From contig OY760657.1 of the NCBI GenBank assembly GCA_963663905.2, forward strand, positions 1-64,000: DNA of 64,000 bases. The letters are read 5' to 3'. A program made the translations under genes and the position numbers. Below, piece by piece: positions 28,201 through 35,148 of the stretch (within the stretch, counting starts at the first letter, position 1; the number at the start of each line of letters is the position of its first letter). Source of the DNA: Saccharicrinis sp963663905. GTDB lineage: Bacteria; Bacteroidota; Bacteroidia; Bacteroidales; Marinilabiliaceae. A model generated the notes under the pieces. The model searched no databases and was not told the DNA's origin. It saw only the letters and a list, made by a program, of their open reading frames with translations.

Positions 28201-28501
28201 GGATAAATGTTACGGTGATGACGAATTGATTTTATATGAAGGATTCTCTCCTAACAACGATGGTGATAATGATACCTATAATATTCCATGGTTAACTCAA
28301 TTTACAAAAGTAAGTATCGAGATTTTTAACAGATGGGGTAATGTAGTTTACAAACAATCTAAATATGAAAACAACTGGAATGGCGAATCAAATGTTGGAT
28401 TCAGCATTGGCGAAGAGCTTCCTGTTGGTACATATTACTACATCATTCATGTTCATGATATCAATAAAAAATTCACTGGATATATTTATTTAAACCGATA
28501 A
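19244..28501 (+). CDS. Giant T9SS-secreted cadherin-repeat adhesin with type B sorting domain
   Basis: 3085 residues from the ATG at 19244, which gives a clean signal peptide (MRKVLLLGFALLSFLVKAQ). In order: a ~650-residue beta-rich N-terminal region; Ig/PKD-like modules with paired Cys (~700-930); a Calx-beta domain (~942-1054, VNEGNSGTK to GTITNDD); 15 cadherin-like repeats of exactly 101 residues (1057-2571); and a cadherin-like/Big domain (2572-2655). Thrombospondin type 3 Ca-binding repeats (DSDNDGIPD type, ~2660-2985) come next, then a C-terminal gliding-motility/CHU_C type B sorting domain (FSPNNDGDNDTYNI, IFNRWGNVVY, GTYYYII). It is exported by T9SS and held on the surface, probably with the PorP/SprF partner next door. 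Ca2+ probably stiffens it. Confidence 0.95.
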   Translation: MRKVLLLGFALLSFLVKAQEGTKQLMPSSTDKLQIKVPYYTDEESRIYIYLNAGEKLNLGMNVTSSTANYQLYDPAGNIVISATPTPTSGAGYIDNYQEAVNGPEGVYLNGTQTSSDDGYTPLVYTATTTGNHYIGFSSSIYLDYFDVTVTDASDNVVVNADQPNKSAGRIWSYKWNFNTTSYTKYPVNADFYVFTSDEFVNKVKYKMYPYVFSFAVNSFGIDDSKSNPIEKAQSITGSKSNIGEYKIFLNDPDHNAFTGTSLPPPMVKVWLEDTKIYDYDYDREPQLLTINSGTVTLEKNGATCSYGSKTLFKIETNISGYTTILLDLNNDGVYTAGSSDRYLNVDLNVGTNYVIWDFKDDLGNDVSDGVINASATFLGRGPAHFPIYDVEALSGIETASVRPFNKLGPTLYWDDSKIDAASQWGDSNGKMDETVVTQLKINAGIERVWTYYGSNGGYYNGNNNTMNSWFNAIDLGMPSIPINISTNSSKCENGDVPIIADIYKETPINTSLNFESSDFENKFFDLSQALDKIQILSLPDAAYGVLQLSGVDVSVNDEISNSNIANLVFIPATDWGGEISFEYNSSNGTYYSDNSDFVYIQVNTDPTISDIADQSICANVDLSDLPFTVGDAETDVDDIDVIAYSHNTDIVSNQNITVGGSGANRTLSITPVTDAAGSAIIYVKANDGYTETIKSFTLYVGPSIEVIGDTTLCSGNDLSLSAEENGATYLWEDPTGVTYTTQDLSIASASITYGTYSLTVSKDGCTHSNDFEVSQSPLVTFTGETSACEGEAITLSATETVATSYTWTNGSLSYYTKVLNDDVNTLVSNNWTLKVTKEGCTNTSEPFEISASNAPADKTTTGSTVEAGENGLVTITSSESDIVYKAYIDGAEVGSVIGDGNDLNINIAPSKLVIGTNTVEVIASDGGCETSLSDVIITVNQPKISVNDVSVNEGNSGTKNMQFTISLSYYSQSNITVDYSTQDNSALTSNGDYVALNSGTLTFESGETSKTINVTVNGDRVVEGDEALLLNLSNAINASILDAQGVGTITNDDNNPVLTATDKSVSEGTTAVETVSATDGDAGDSQTFSISGTDASYFTIDASTGELTFKVAPDYENPSDSDEDNVYELDVTVTDGGSNTDTKSIEVTVTNANDNSPVLTATDKSVSEGTTTVETVSATDGDSGDSQTFSISGTDAAFFNIDSSTGELSFKVAPDYENPSDSDEDNVYELDVTVTDGGSNTDTKSIEVTVTNANDNNPVLTATDKSVSEGTTTVEKVSATDGDAGDSQTFSISGTDASYFTIDASTGELSFKVAPDYENPSDSDEDNVYELDVTVTDGGSNTDTKSIEVTVTNANDNSPVLTATDKSVSEGTTTVETVSATDGDAGDSQTFSISGTDAAFFNIDSSTGELTFKVAPDYENPLDGDEDNVYELDVTVTDGGSNTDTKSIEVTVTNANDNSPVLTATDKSVSEGTTAVETVSATDGDAGDSQTFSISGTDAAFFNIDSSTGELTFKVAPDYENPLDGDEDNVYELDVTVTDGGSNTDTKSIEVTVTNANDNSPVLTATDKSVSEGTTAVETVSATDGDAGDSQTFSISGTDAAFFNIDSSTGELSFKVAPDYENPSDSDEDNVYELDVTVTDGGSNTDTKSIEVTVTNANDNSPVLTATDKSVSEGTTVVETVSATDGDAGDSQTFSISGTDASYFTIDASTGELTFKVAPDYENPSDSDEDNVYELDVTVTDGGSNTDTKSIEVTVTNANDNSPVLTATDKSVSEGTTTVETVSATDGDSGDSQTFSISGTDAAFFNIDSSTGELSFKVAPDYENPSDSDEDNVYELDVTVTDGGSNTDTKSIEVTVTNANDNSPVLTATDKSVSEGTTAVETVSATDGDSGDSQTFSISGTDAAFFNIDSSTGELSFKVAPDYENPSDSDEDNVYELDVTVTDGGSNTDTKSIEVTVTNANDNSPVLTATDKSVSEGTTTVETVRATDGDAGDSQTFSISGTDAAFFNIDSSTGELTFKVAPDYENPLDGDEDNVYELDVTVTDGGSNTDTKSIEVTVTNANDNSPVLTATDKSVSEGTTVVETVSATDGDSGDSQTFSISGTDAAFFNIDSSTGELSFKVAPDYENPSDSDEDNVYELDVTVTDGGSNTDTKSIEVTVTNANDNSPVLTATDKSVSEGTTVVETVSATDGDSGDSQTFSISGTDAAFFNIDSSTGELSFKVAPDYENPSDSDEDNVYELDVTVTDGGSNTDTKSIEVTVTNANDNSPVLTATDKSVSEGTTVVETVSATDGDSGDSQTFSISGTDAAFFNIDSSTGELSFKVAPDYENPSDSDEDNVYELDVTVTDGGSNTDTKSIEVTVTNANDNSPVLTATDKSVSEGTTAVETVSATDGDAGDSKTFSISGTDAGYFTIDASTGVLTFKVAPDYENPSDSDEDNVYELDVTVTDGGSNTDTKSIEVTVTDANDNSPVLTATDKSVSEGTTAVETVSATDGDAGDSQTFTISGTDAAFFNIDSSTGELSFKLAPDYENPSDSDEDNVYELDVTVTDGGSNTDTKSIEVTVTNVNDNQPIAIADAVDTDKNVETIVDILSNDTGLEDGNLVVTIPIQPTNGVVVVNGDNTITVTPNEGYVGDITFDYQVCDGEEDCSTSTVTVTVEETDNDGDGISNSDEGNGDSDGDGILDKDDSDSDNDGIPDVEEGSEDSDGDGIPDYQDTDSDNDGISDADEGNVDSDGDGVADYKDTDSDNDGISDADENDGSYDNDGDGISNADEGEGDTDGDGILDKDDTDSDNDGIPDSVEWTDDADGDGIPNYKDSDSDGDGIADVIEGSDDLDGDGDGNYLDLDSDDDGIPDAEEGNVDSDHDGIFDYQDTDSDNDGILDEIEGNIDSDNDGTPDYTDTDSDNDGIDDAVEGDSDIDNDGNGNYRDTDSDDDGILDSEEGNIDTDNDGTPDYQDLDSDDDGVLDSEESVGDCDNDGTPDRLDQDKCYGDDELILYEGFSPNNDGDNDTYNIPWLTQFTKVSIEIFNRWGNVVYKQSKYENNWNGESNVGFSIGEELPVGTYYYIIHVHDINKKFTGYIYLNR
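22412..26956 (+). repeat. Fifteen tandem 303-bp repeats within the adhesin gene
   Basis: 4545 bp equals 15 x 303 exactly. Units are near identical at DNA level and start with the codons for PVLTATDKSVSEG. Variants occur as linked blocks: units 4, 5 and 10 share PLDGD with linked synonymous changes; units 1, 3, 7 and 14 carry YFTIDAST instead of FFNIDSST. This shows recent duplication and shuffling. Assemblies from short reads would collapse this array. Confidence 0.95.
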
Positions 28502-28575
28502 AGGATTTGGATTAGAGGAAGTGAGACAATGTAACGTCTCCTTTCTCGAATCTTAAAAACAATAATTTTAAAGTA

Positions 28576-29529
28576 ATGCAGAAATTATTTTCAATTATAT
28601 CAATCAAAAAACTGCTGATAGGATTAATCTTATTATTGGGGATGTCTCAAATTGATCTTAAAGCACAGCAGGAACCATTGTATACTCAATATATGTTCAA
28701 TACAGTTTCTGTTAATCCTGCTTATGCCGGAACCCGAAATGCAATGAATATTCTTTTGTTGTCACGCATACAATGGGCAGGTTTGGATGGTGCTCCTCGC
28801 ACATATAACCTTACAATGCATACTCCATTGAATAACTATAAAATGGGCTTAGGTTTTTCAATAGTTAAAGATACTTACGGACCAGTTGATAATACATATT
28901 TCAATTTTAATTATGCTTATAGAATAAATGTGTCTGAAAAGACAATCTTGTCTATGGGAATAAAAGGTGGTGTTTATAATTATTATGTAGGATTAAATGA
29001 TGTGTCGGTACAAAATAGCGATGCTTCATTTAGTGGTAACTATGAAAAGAAAGTACAGCCAAATGCAGGTATGGGACTTTATTTATATAGTAATAAATGG
29101 TATGCTGGATTTTCTATTCCAAAACTGATTCAATCAGAATTAACAGGAGAACAGGTAACTACCAGTAGCGTATCCGACTTAAAACGTCATTATTTTTTAA
29201 TGGCAGGATATGTATTTGATATTAATAACGATCTGAAATTTAAACCCTCATTTATTAATAAAGTTGTTGAAGGTGCTCCTCCATCAACAGATATTACCGG
29301 GCAGTTTTTGTATAAGAATGCTTATTGGTTTGGAGCAACATATCGTTTGGGCGATGCAGTGGCTCTTCTTGCCAATATTCAGCTCAATAAGCAATTAATG
29401 GTCGGATATTCATATGATTTCTCTGTCTCAAATCTGTCATCTTATAATAATGGATCTCATGAGATTATCATTAGTTATGATTTTGATGGATTCATTAAGA
29501 ATAAGGTGATTTCACCTAGATATTTTTAA
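28576..29529 (+). CDS. PorP/SprF-family T9SS outer-membrane protein
   Basis: 317 residues. After a signal peptide (ending near LKAQ) comes the family hallmark QEPLYTQYMFNTVSVNPAYA, AGTR and SRIQWAGLDGAP, then barrel strands to the C-terminus. PorP/SprF proteins are often encoded next to a T9SS substrate with a type B sorting domain, and they are needed to export or attach that substrate (as SprF is for SprB). It begins 74 bases after the adhesin, so the two are very probably one operon. The gap holds a small GAGAC/GTCTC hairpin. Confidence 0.95.
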   Translation: MQKLFSIISIKKLLIGLILLLGMSQIDLKAQQEPLYTQYMFNTVSVNPAYAGTRNAMNILLLSRIQWAGLDGAPRTYNLTMHTPLNNYKMGLGFSIVKDTYGPVDNTYFNFNYAYRINVSEKTILSMGIKGGVYNYYVGLNDVSVQNSDASFSGNYEKKVQPNAGMGLYLYSNKWYAGFSIPKLIQSELTGEQVTTSSVSDLKRHYFLMAGYVFDINNDLKFKPSFINKVVEGAPPSTDITGQFLYKNAYWFGATYRLGDAVALLANIQLNKQLMVGYSYDFSVSNLSSYNNGSHEIIISYDFDGFIKNKVISPRYF

Positions 29530-29562
29530 TTTTTGAGATTAGTGAATAAAGAAACGAAAGAA

Positions 29563-31761
29563 ATGAGAAGATATTCAACACTTATAATATTATCCTTAAG
29601 TTTAGTATTAAACATTAATGCTCAAACCTATAAAAATAAGCTGGATAGTTTAATTGCTACCTACAGGGTGAATCAGGCCAACAAATCATTTGATAATTTG
29701 GCATACATCAAGGCTATAAACAAGTATGAAAAATTGAACGAAGCCAGTCAATTATCTGATTCAATTAAAGGTCAGCTGGGTATTGCCTATTTAAAAGTGA
29801 GTGAAACGGTAAAAAGTGAAAATACTATCGCATCAGTTTCAATGGATCGTTTAAGTAACGATCAGTTGTTTATGTATGCGCAATCGCTTAAATACAATGG
29901 GAAATATGCAGAGGCCGACCGCATAATCGCAATCTATAAGGAACGAAATCCTGAGGATGGAAGAGCTTCAGAATTATTAAATTCTTTACCTAAGATAGAA
30001 AAGATTTTAGCTGAAGAAAGATATTTAATTGATGAAGTAGATTTTAACTCAGAACAGTCTGATTTTGGACCTGTAGTTTACGATGGAGATATCTATTTTG
30101 TATCTGCACGAGATTTAGATTATATCATTAAAAGAGAATATGCATGGAAAGAAGCTCCGTATTTGAATGTTTTAAAAACTTCTGAAAAGGAGGGATTGTT
30201 TTCTAATCCTAAATTATTTTCAACAGAGATGCGTAGCATGTTTCATGATGGACCAATATTTTTCAGTAAGGATGGGAATGAAGTGTTTATTACAAGAAAT
30301 ATCAACAGCGACTTTATCGAGGCAAACTTAAAAAAGAAAAAGGGTTATAATAATCTGATTATTTTAAAATCAGTAAAGCAAGTTGATGGATCATGGTCAA
30401 AACCTGAAGAACTTCCATTTAATAGTAGCGAGTATTCTTGCGGTCATGCCTGTTTGTCTCCTGATGGAAAACGCCTTTACTTTACATCAAATATGCCTGG
30501 AAGCATTGGTGGTACAGACATCTATTATTCAGATAGAGATGGTGATTCGTGGAGTACTCCGGTTAATCTTGGTAAAGATATCAATACAGAAGGAGATGAG
30601 ATGTTTCCTTTTGTCCATGAAAATGGACGATTGTATTTTGCTTCCAATGGTCATGTAGGTGTTGGTGGACTAGATATCTTCATTGCAGAAAAGAAGGAAC
30701 AAGGGTATCAGGTTAAGAATATGGGTTATCCTGTAAATACTGAAAAAGATGATTTCGGCATGTATTTGGATGCCGAAGGAAAACATGGATATCTTTCATC
30801 AAATCGCGATGGAGGCAAAGGTGATGATGATATTTATCGATTTACTGTATTAAAAGATGTATTGTTTCAAAAAGGGTTAATGGGTAAACTTATTAATAAA
30901 AATACAAAAGCAGTTATTTCAAATAGCCCGGTTAAATTCAAAGATGTAAAAGGAGGTTTAGTGGCTCAGGTAAATTCGGATAAAGAGGGTGTAATTAAAG
31001 CTGCATTTGATGATCAGGAGACTCTTGATGTGGAAGTTGATCTTCCTGAGTTTTTTCCATATCAGGAAACTATTCAACTATCAGATGCAACTAAGGAATT
31101 TAAAATAGAGTTAATCCCACGTCCATCTTGGGGAATATTTGGTAGTGTTTATTTGTTGCCGGATATGAAAGCTATTCCTGAAGTGACCTTGCAAGTAGAA
31201 CCTGTTGATGCCGATGCCTATTCAGTAGTAAGTGGAACTGATGGACAATTTAAGGCAGAGTTAAAACCAGAAACTGATTATAGTTTGGTGTTTACTAAAA
31301 AAGGATACTTTACAAAGCGTACTCAATATTCAACGGTTAACACGGATTCCGGTTATGTAAATGTGAATGAATTTTTGGAGCTTGAAATGCAAAAGGCAGA
31401 AGTAGGTGCAAGTATTGAAATTGAGATTTTATATGACTTAGGTAAATGGAATATCAGAGAGGATGCAGCAACCGAGTTAGATGATATGATTCAGTTTTTA
31501 AAGGATAATCCAACGGTTAAAATCGAACTAGGTTCTCATACCGATTCTCGTGGATCAGCACAATTTAATCAACGCTTATCTCAAAAACGTGCAGAATCTG
31601 CAGTAACATATATGGTAGATAGAGGAATTGATAATAATCGCGTTGTGGCAAAAGGTTATGGAGAAACACGCTTGAAAAATAAATGTGCAGATGGAGTTGC
31701 TTGCTCAGAAGCAGAACATCAGGCTAACAGAAGAAGTGAAGTTACTATTATTGAAATGTAA
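29563..31761 (+). CDS. OmpA-family protein with TPR and PD40 repeats
   Basis: 732 residues from the ATG at 29563; a TTG at 29533 is in frame but precedes the signal peptide. A signal peptide ends near NINAQ. A TPR-like helical region (~20-150) is followed by WD40-like PD40 repeats (~165-430, with SPDGKRLYFTSNMPGSIGGT and SSNRDGGKGDDDIYRF). A carboxypeptidase-regulatory-like fold (~445-610) comes next. A C-terminal OmpA domain (~625-732) has the peptidoglycan-binding pattern ELGSHTDSRGS, NQRLSQKRAESAV and NRRSEV. This architecture resembles PorE/SprD-type proteins that anchor T9SS parts to peptidoglycan. It is third in the adhesin-PorP-OmpA operon. Confidence 0.93.
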   Translation: MRRYSTLIILSLSLVLNINAQTYKNKLDSLIATYRVNQANKSFDNLAYIKAINKYEKLNEASQLSDSIKGQLGIAYLKVSETVKSENTIASVSMDRLSNDQLFMYAQSLKYNGKYAEADRIIAIYKERNPEDGRASELLNSLPKIEKILAEERYLIDEVDFNSEQSDFGPVVYDGDIYFVSARDLDYIIKREYAWKEAPYLNVLKTSEKEGLFSNPKLFSTEMRSMFHDGPIFFSKDGNEVFITRNINSDFIEANLKKKKGYNNLIILKSVKQVDGSWSKPEELPFNSSEYSCGHACLSPDGKRLYFTSNMPGSIGGTDIYYSDRDGDSWSTPVNLGKDINTEGDEMFPFVHENGRLYFASNGHVGVGGLDIFIAEKKEQGYQVKNMGYPVNTEKDDFGMYLDAEGKHGYLSSNRDGGKGDDDIYRFTVLKDVLFQKGLMGKLINKNTKAVISNSPVKFKDVKGGLVAQVNSDKEGVIKAAFDDQETLDVEVDLPEFFPYQETIQLSDATKEFKIELIPRPSWGIFGSVYLLPDMKAIPEVTLQVEPVDADAYSVVSGTDGQFKAELKPETDYSLVFTKKGYFTKRTQYSTVNTDSGYVNVNEFLELEMQKAEVGASIEIEILYDLGKWNIREDAATELDDMIQFLKDNPTVKIELGSHTDSRGSAQFNQRLSQKRAESAVTYMVDRGIDNNRVVAKGYGETRLKNKCADGVACSEAEHQANRRSEVTIIEM

Positions 31762-31784
31762 TATATACAAATTTCATATCAGAG

Positions 31785-31812
31785 AAAAAGGAGTCGTAAG
31801 GCTCCTTTTTTT
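31785..31812 (+). terminator. Terminator of the adhesin operon
   Basis: AAAAAGGAG pairs with CTCCTTTTT across an 8-9 base loop, ending in seven T. Confidence 0.88.
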
Positions 31813-32093
31813 GTTTTATAAATGTAATTTTTGCGAATCTCTAATCTATGCAAATTAAGAGTTGAAAAGAAAGATTAATACAGGGATACAGAGGCTCAGC
31901 GTGAATTCTACATATTTGACTTATATAAATAGTGTAATTTGGAATAAGAGAAATAATCAAACTTTATTATTATATAATTACAAAGGTTTTGCAAAGGTAA
32001 ATCCTTTTAGATTTTATGAGTTTCATAACAATAAGTAAATAAAAACCAGAGTCTCTGCGTTTGTGTTCATAATAGAATTATGATTGACATAAT
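31813..32093. other. Intergenic region with fragments of a dispersed repeat
   Basis: No gene seen. Two short stretches near 31888-31903 (ACAGAGGCTCAGCGTG) and 32047-32063 (CAGAGTCTCTGCGTTTG) resemble the AGAGACTTAGCGTCTTGG edge of the element at 38951-39024, suggesting decayed copies of a common intergenic repeat. Confidence 0.35.
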
Positions 32094-32720
32094 CTATTCA
32101 TTCAATAACTCTTCAAAAATTCTGAAAAACTCAGATATATGATAACCATCCATTAATCCATGATGTGCTTCAACAGATACAGGTAAAAATTTCTCCCCAT
32201 CTTTTTCAAAAAACTTTCCAAATGAAATTCTGGGAACAGAATCAGTTCCATCTAAATTTGATGGGTGTATAATTTGAGTAAAACTTACCCATGGAATAGT
32301 AGTGTATCTTATATACTCCACATTGTTTTTTCCCGGATCTAATCTCAATCCGGATGAATTCTTTACTGCTTCAATTTCAGTTTGTAATCTGCTATTGAAA
32401 ACATCAAAATCTTCATCATATTCAATGTATGAAAAGGCAAAGGTATGATCGTCTCTGGCAATGGTTGATCCTGCATGATTTTGATCTAGTTGGTAGACTT
32501 TGTTGTCAATGATTCTTAGTTTAAATTCAGCAATGGAGTTTGCGGCAACAATTGATTTGTGGAAATACCAGGCAAAAAAGGAGATATTTTTCTCTTTAGC
32601 TAGTTTATATGCTTTAGTACAGTTAACAGTTGCTGTAAAACCAAAATACGGATTGCTAAAGGTGGAGAAGAATTCATAATGTTCTTTTCTATTCCAATTC
32701 TCAATGATTATCTCTTTCAT
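32094..32720 (-). CDS. Chloramphenicol acetyltransferase-like (type A CAT fold) protein
   Basis: 208 residues, the length of CAT enzymes. It begins with the family pattern IENWNRKEHYEFF and NPYFGFT. It has PWVSFT (the Ser that stabilises the intermediate) and HHGLMDGYHISEF near the C-terminus, with the catalytic His and the structural DG. It transfers acetyl from CoA, in classical members to chloramphenicol. Whether this chromosomal protein accepts chloramphenicol or another acceptor cannot be told from sequence. It is a single gene with no mobile element beside it. Confidence 0.88.
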   Translation of the reverse strand: MKEIIIENWNRKEHYEFFSTFSNPYFGFTATVNCTKAYKLAKEKNISFFAWYFHKSIVAANSIAEFKLRIIDNKVYQLDQNHAGSTIARDDHTFAFSYIEYDEDFDVFNSRLQTEIEAVKNSSGLRLDPGKNNVEYIRYTTIPWVSFTQIIHPSNLDGTDSVPRISFGKFFEKDGEKFLPVSVEAHHGLMDGYHISEFFRIFEELLNE

Positions 32721-32787
32721 GTGGTTATGTAATACCTGAATGCAGGACTATTATTATTCTAGAGGCTTCAAAAATAGGAAAAAGAAA

Positions 32788-32840
32788 AGGCTTTGAAGTT
32801 CAATATCTCATATAAATTAAGATATATTACTTCAAAGCCT
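32788..32840 (-). terminator. Terminator after the peroxiredoxin gene (minus strand)
   Basis: Perfect 12-bp arms AGGCTTTGAAGT/ACTTCAAAGCCT with an inner AT-rich stem. On the minus strand it is followed by TTTTCTTTTT. Confidence 0.85.
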
Positions 32841-32879
32841 GTCAAAACTTTGTGTTGCTTTACTGTAAATACTAATTTA

Positions 32880-33626
32880 TCACAAACCTTTAAGTACTGA
32901 CACAATTTCCTTAGGTTCAGCTCTGTTTCTATAGTCCGGATCAAGAAAAGCACATTTTATTACTTTATCTGTACCGATAATGTAAGTAGCAGCTAATGGT
33001 AATAGAGCAGAATTATTTCCATTGTATTTACTTAAACCAAAACTCTGTTCGTATGCATCAGCAACATCGTTTGTAAGCTTAAAAACAATGTTGTATTGAT
33101 GTGCAACTTTGTTATCAATATCACTCAATACATCAAACTTCAGGGCATGTTTATCTTGTGTTGATAAGGTACTGTCAGGTAACTCAGGTGTCAACGCGAT
33201 TAGATTAGCATTATATTTCTTAAACTCAGGTAAAGATGCTTGCATATGGTTAAGTGTCAAATTACAATAAGGACACCATCCACCTCGGTACCAGATTAGT
33301 ATTACAGAGCCGTCTTTTAATTTATCATACAAAGTAATATTCTGATGTAATGAATTTTTTAGGGTGAAATTGATAGCAGTATCTCCTACCTGGAGTGCAT
33401 TTTCTACTACATTATCATTAATTACAGATTGAATACCTTCTGCATAAATTTTCTTTTTGTAATCAGAGGCAGTTGCAGAGAATGCTTCTTTACGCTTATT
33501 TAAATCATTGGCAAGTGTAGTTTCTTTCGTAGTAATATTATTTTCTTTAGTTTCTTTTTTCTCTTTGTTTGAAGTTGAGCAACTTATTAATAAGCCCATC
33601 ATAAGGATGTAATAAAGTTTTTTCAT
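32880..33626 (-). CDS. Lipoprotein peroxiredoxin-like AhpC/TSA protein
   Basis: 248 residues. The signal peptide has lipobox LLISC (Cys16), so the enzyme is membrane-anchored outside the cytoplasm. A charged linker (~20-75) leads to a thioredoxin fold with WYRGGWCPYCNLTL, a CxxC redox pair. It also has LTPELPDS, FDVLSDIDNKVAHQYNIVF and a C-terminal PLAATYIIGTD strand typical of peroxiredoxin-like family proteins. It may reduce peroxides or protein thiols in the periplasm. It lies 26 bases downstream of a DsrE-like gene in the same direction, probably an operon. Confidence 0.88.
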   Translation of the reverse strand: MKKLYYILMMGLLISCSTSNKEKKETKENNITTKETTLANDLNKRKEAFSATASDYKKKIYAEGIQSVINDNVVENALQVGDTAINFTLKNSLHQNITLYDKLKDGSVILIWYRGGWCPYCNLTLNHMQASLPEFKKYNANLIALTPELPDSTLSTQDKHALKFDVLSDIDNKVAHQYNIVFKLTNDVADAYEQSFGLSKYNGNNSALLPLAATYIIGTDKVIKCAFLDPDYRNRAEPKEIVSVLKGL

Positions 33627-33652
33627 ATTCAGAATATCTTATTTTTTGAAAT

Positions 33653-33988
33653 TTATATAGTAATTACCTTTTCGTTGTTTTGCAGATATTGGGTAAAAGG
33701 TTCACCCATGTATCTCATGTTAATACCTAAATCTTCAAGCTTTTTTGTTACGCCAAATTTTTCACTGCATGCCAAGCAGCCTTCTATTGTTACTCCGGAA
33801 TTAAACATTTTCTTTATTTCATTCTGAACATCATTGTCCTTAGCTGCAAGTTGTGCAGAAGCTCCCCAAATAATAACATTAACTTCTTCCCACCAACCGC
33901 GAATGATTGAGTTAGATGAATACATTGCAATCATATTTATAAATGTGTCTTTATTTTCAGTGGTCCAAAGAATATTAAGTTTTTTCAT
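33653..33988 (-). CDS. DsrE/DsrF-like family protein
   Basis: 111 residues, small Rossmann-like fold. The pattern KLNILWTTENKDTF at the start, VNVIIWGASAQLA, then the Cys-containing loop GVTIEGCLACSEKFGV and a C-terminal strand is that of DsrE-family proteins. The Cys pair CLAC is the likely sulfur or redox site. Members carry sulfane sulfur or act in thiol relay. It is first in a two-gene unit with the lipoprotein peroxiredoxin, which points to a thiol or sulfur role. Confidence 0.8.
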   Translation of the reverse strand: MKKLNILWTTENKDTFINMIAMYSSNSIIRGWWEEVNVIIWGASAQLAAKDNDVQNEIKKMFNSGVTIEGCLACSEKFGVTKKLEDLGINMRYMGEPFTQYLQNNEKVITI

Positions 33989-34161
33989 GTTTATTAAAGT
34001 TTTAAAAGGTTTTGGTGATGTTATTTATAGAATTAACAAAATAAAACTATAGCAGTTGCAGAACATTCTGTTAATTAAGTGTAAAAGATTCATATTTAGT
34101 CTTTTTTTAAGATTATTATAGATAACCATTCACATTCTTTTTACACATTTGCAAAAAAAAG

Positions 34162-35070
34162 ATGCGTATAGAAAAGGTTAAAGGACATATGGCTATGATT
34201 GTTGCCAATATGGCTTGGGGATTAATGAGCCCATTTGTTAAAACCGTAGTGCTAAATACAAATATTAATGCATGGTCTATCGTTGCGTTTAGAGTAATTG
34301 GTGCTGCTATTGCCTTTTGGACCGCATCAGTATTTGTACCCAAAGAAAAAGTTCCCTTTAAAGATTTAATGTGGTTGGTGTTGGCTGCTCTTTTCGGAAT
34401 TATTTTAAATCAGGGAGTATTTGTTTTAGGAGTTTCCTATACTTCACCAATTAATGCATCAATAGTAACTACTACATTACCCATTATAGCCATGATTATT
34501 GCAGCTTTTTATTTAAAAGAGCCTATCACTTGGAAAAAAATGGCAGGTATTGTTGTTGGTGCTTCGGGTGCAATATTGATTATACTTAATAGTTCATCTG
34601 CCAAAGCTGGTGAAGATATTGGAATGACAGGTATATTATTGTGTTTTACCGCACAATTAAGTTATGCTATATATTTTGTTTTCTTTAAAAATATTATCAG
34701 TCGCTATAGTCCTATTACCTTAATGAAATGGATGTTTTTATTTAGTGCGATAATTTATTTACCACTTACATGGTCGCAAATTTCGACTCTTGATTATCAG
34801 AACATGCCGTCTTCTATTATTGGTGAATTGGCTTTTATTGTTTTAGGATCTACTTTCTTGTCTTATATGATGATTCCTATTGCTCAGAAATATCTTCGAC
34901 CTACTGTTGCTACAATGTATAATAACGTACAGCCAATTGTTGCCGCAATTGCTGCTGTCGTTCTTCAAATAGATAATTTTGGATGGTTTAAAGTGATGGC
35001 AATACTATTGGTTTTTTGTGGTGTATATCTTGTTACCACAAGTAAATCAAAAGAGGAGGTAGAAGATTAG
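34162..35070 (+). CDS. EamA/DMT-family transporter
   Basis: 302 residues with ten hydrophobic segments arranged as two EamA halves. The first half starts NMAWGLMSPFVKTVV; the second starts GILLCFTAQLSYAIYFVFF, followed near the end by ATMYNNVQPIVAAIAAVV, a DMT signature. It is an inner-membrane drug/metabolite exporter; the substrate cannot be inferred. It is divergent from the DsrE/peroxiredoxin unit (173-base shared control region). Confidence 0.9.
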   Translation: MRIEKVKGHMAMIVANMAWGLMSPFVKTVVLNTNINAWSIVAFRVIGAAIAFWTASVFVPKEKVPFKDLMWLVLAALFGIILNQGVFVLGVSYTSPINASIVTTTLPIIAMIIAAFYLKEPITWKKMAGIVVGASGAILIILNSSSAKAGEDIGMTGILLCFTAQLSYAIYFVFFKNIISRYSPITLMKWMFLFSAIIYLPLTWSQISTLDYQNMPSSIIGELAFIVLGSTFLSYMMIPIAQKYLRPTVATMYNNVQPIVAAIAAVVLQIDNFGWFKVMAILLVFCGVYLVTTSKSKEEVED

Positions 35071-35101
35071 AAATTAATCTTAATTAATAAGATGATAAGC
35101 A

Positions 35102-35132
35102 AGCAGGTAACTCATAGATCCAAGTTCCTGCT
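35102..35132 (+). terminator. Hairpin between convergent genes
   Basis: AGCAGGTAAC pairs with GTTCCTGCT (one bulged base). It lies 32 bases after the transporter stop and 17 before the end of the minus-strand gene. T-runs are weak. Confidence 0.4.
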
Positions 35133-35148
35133 CCATATCTTATTAAAC

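Noticed and set aside
30383..30658. 91-codon frame inside the OmpA/PD40 gene
   Set aside because: Same-strand alternate frame of a well-supported gene; Met/Leu/Ile-rich without a family signature.
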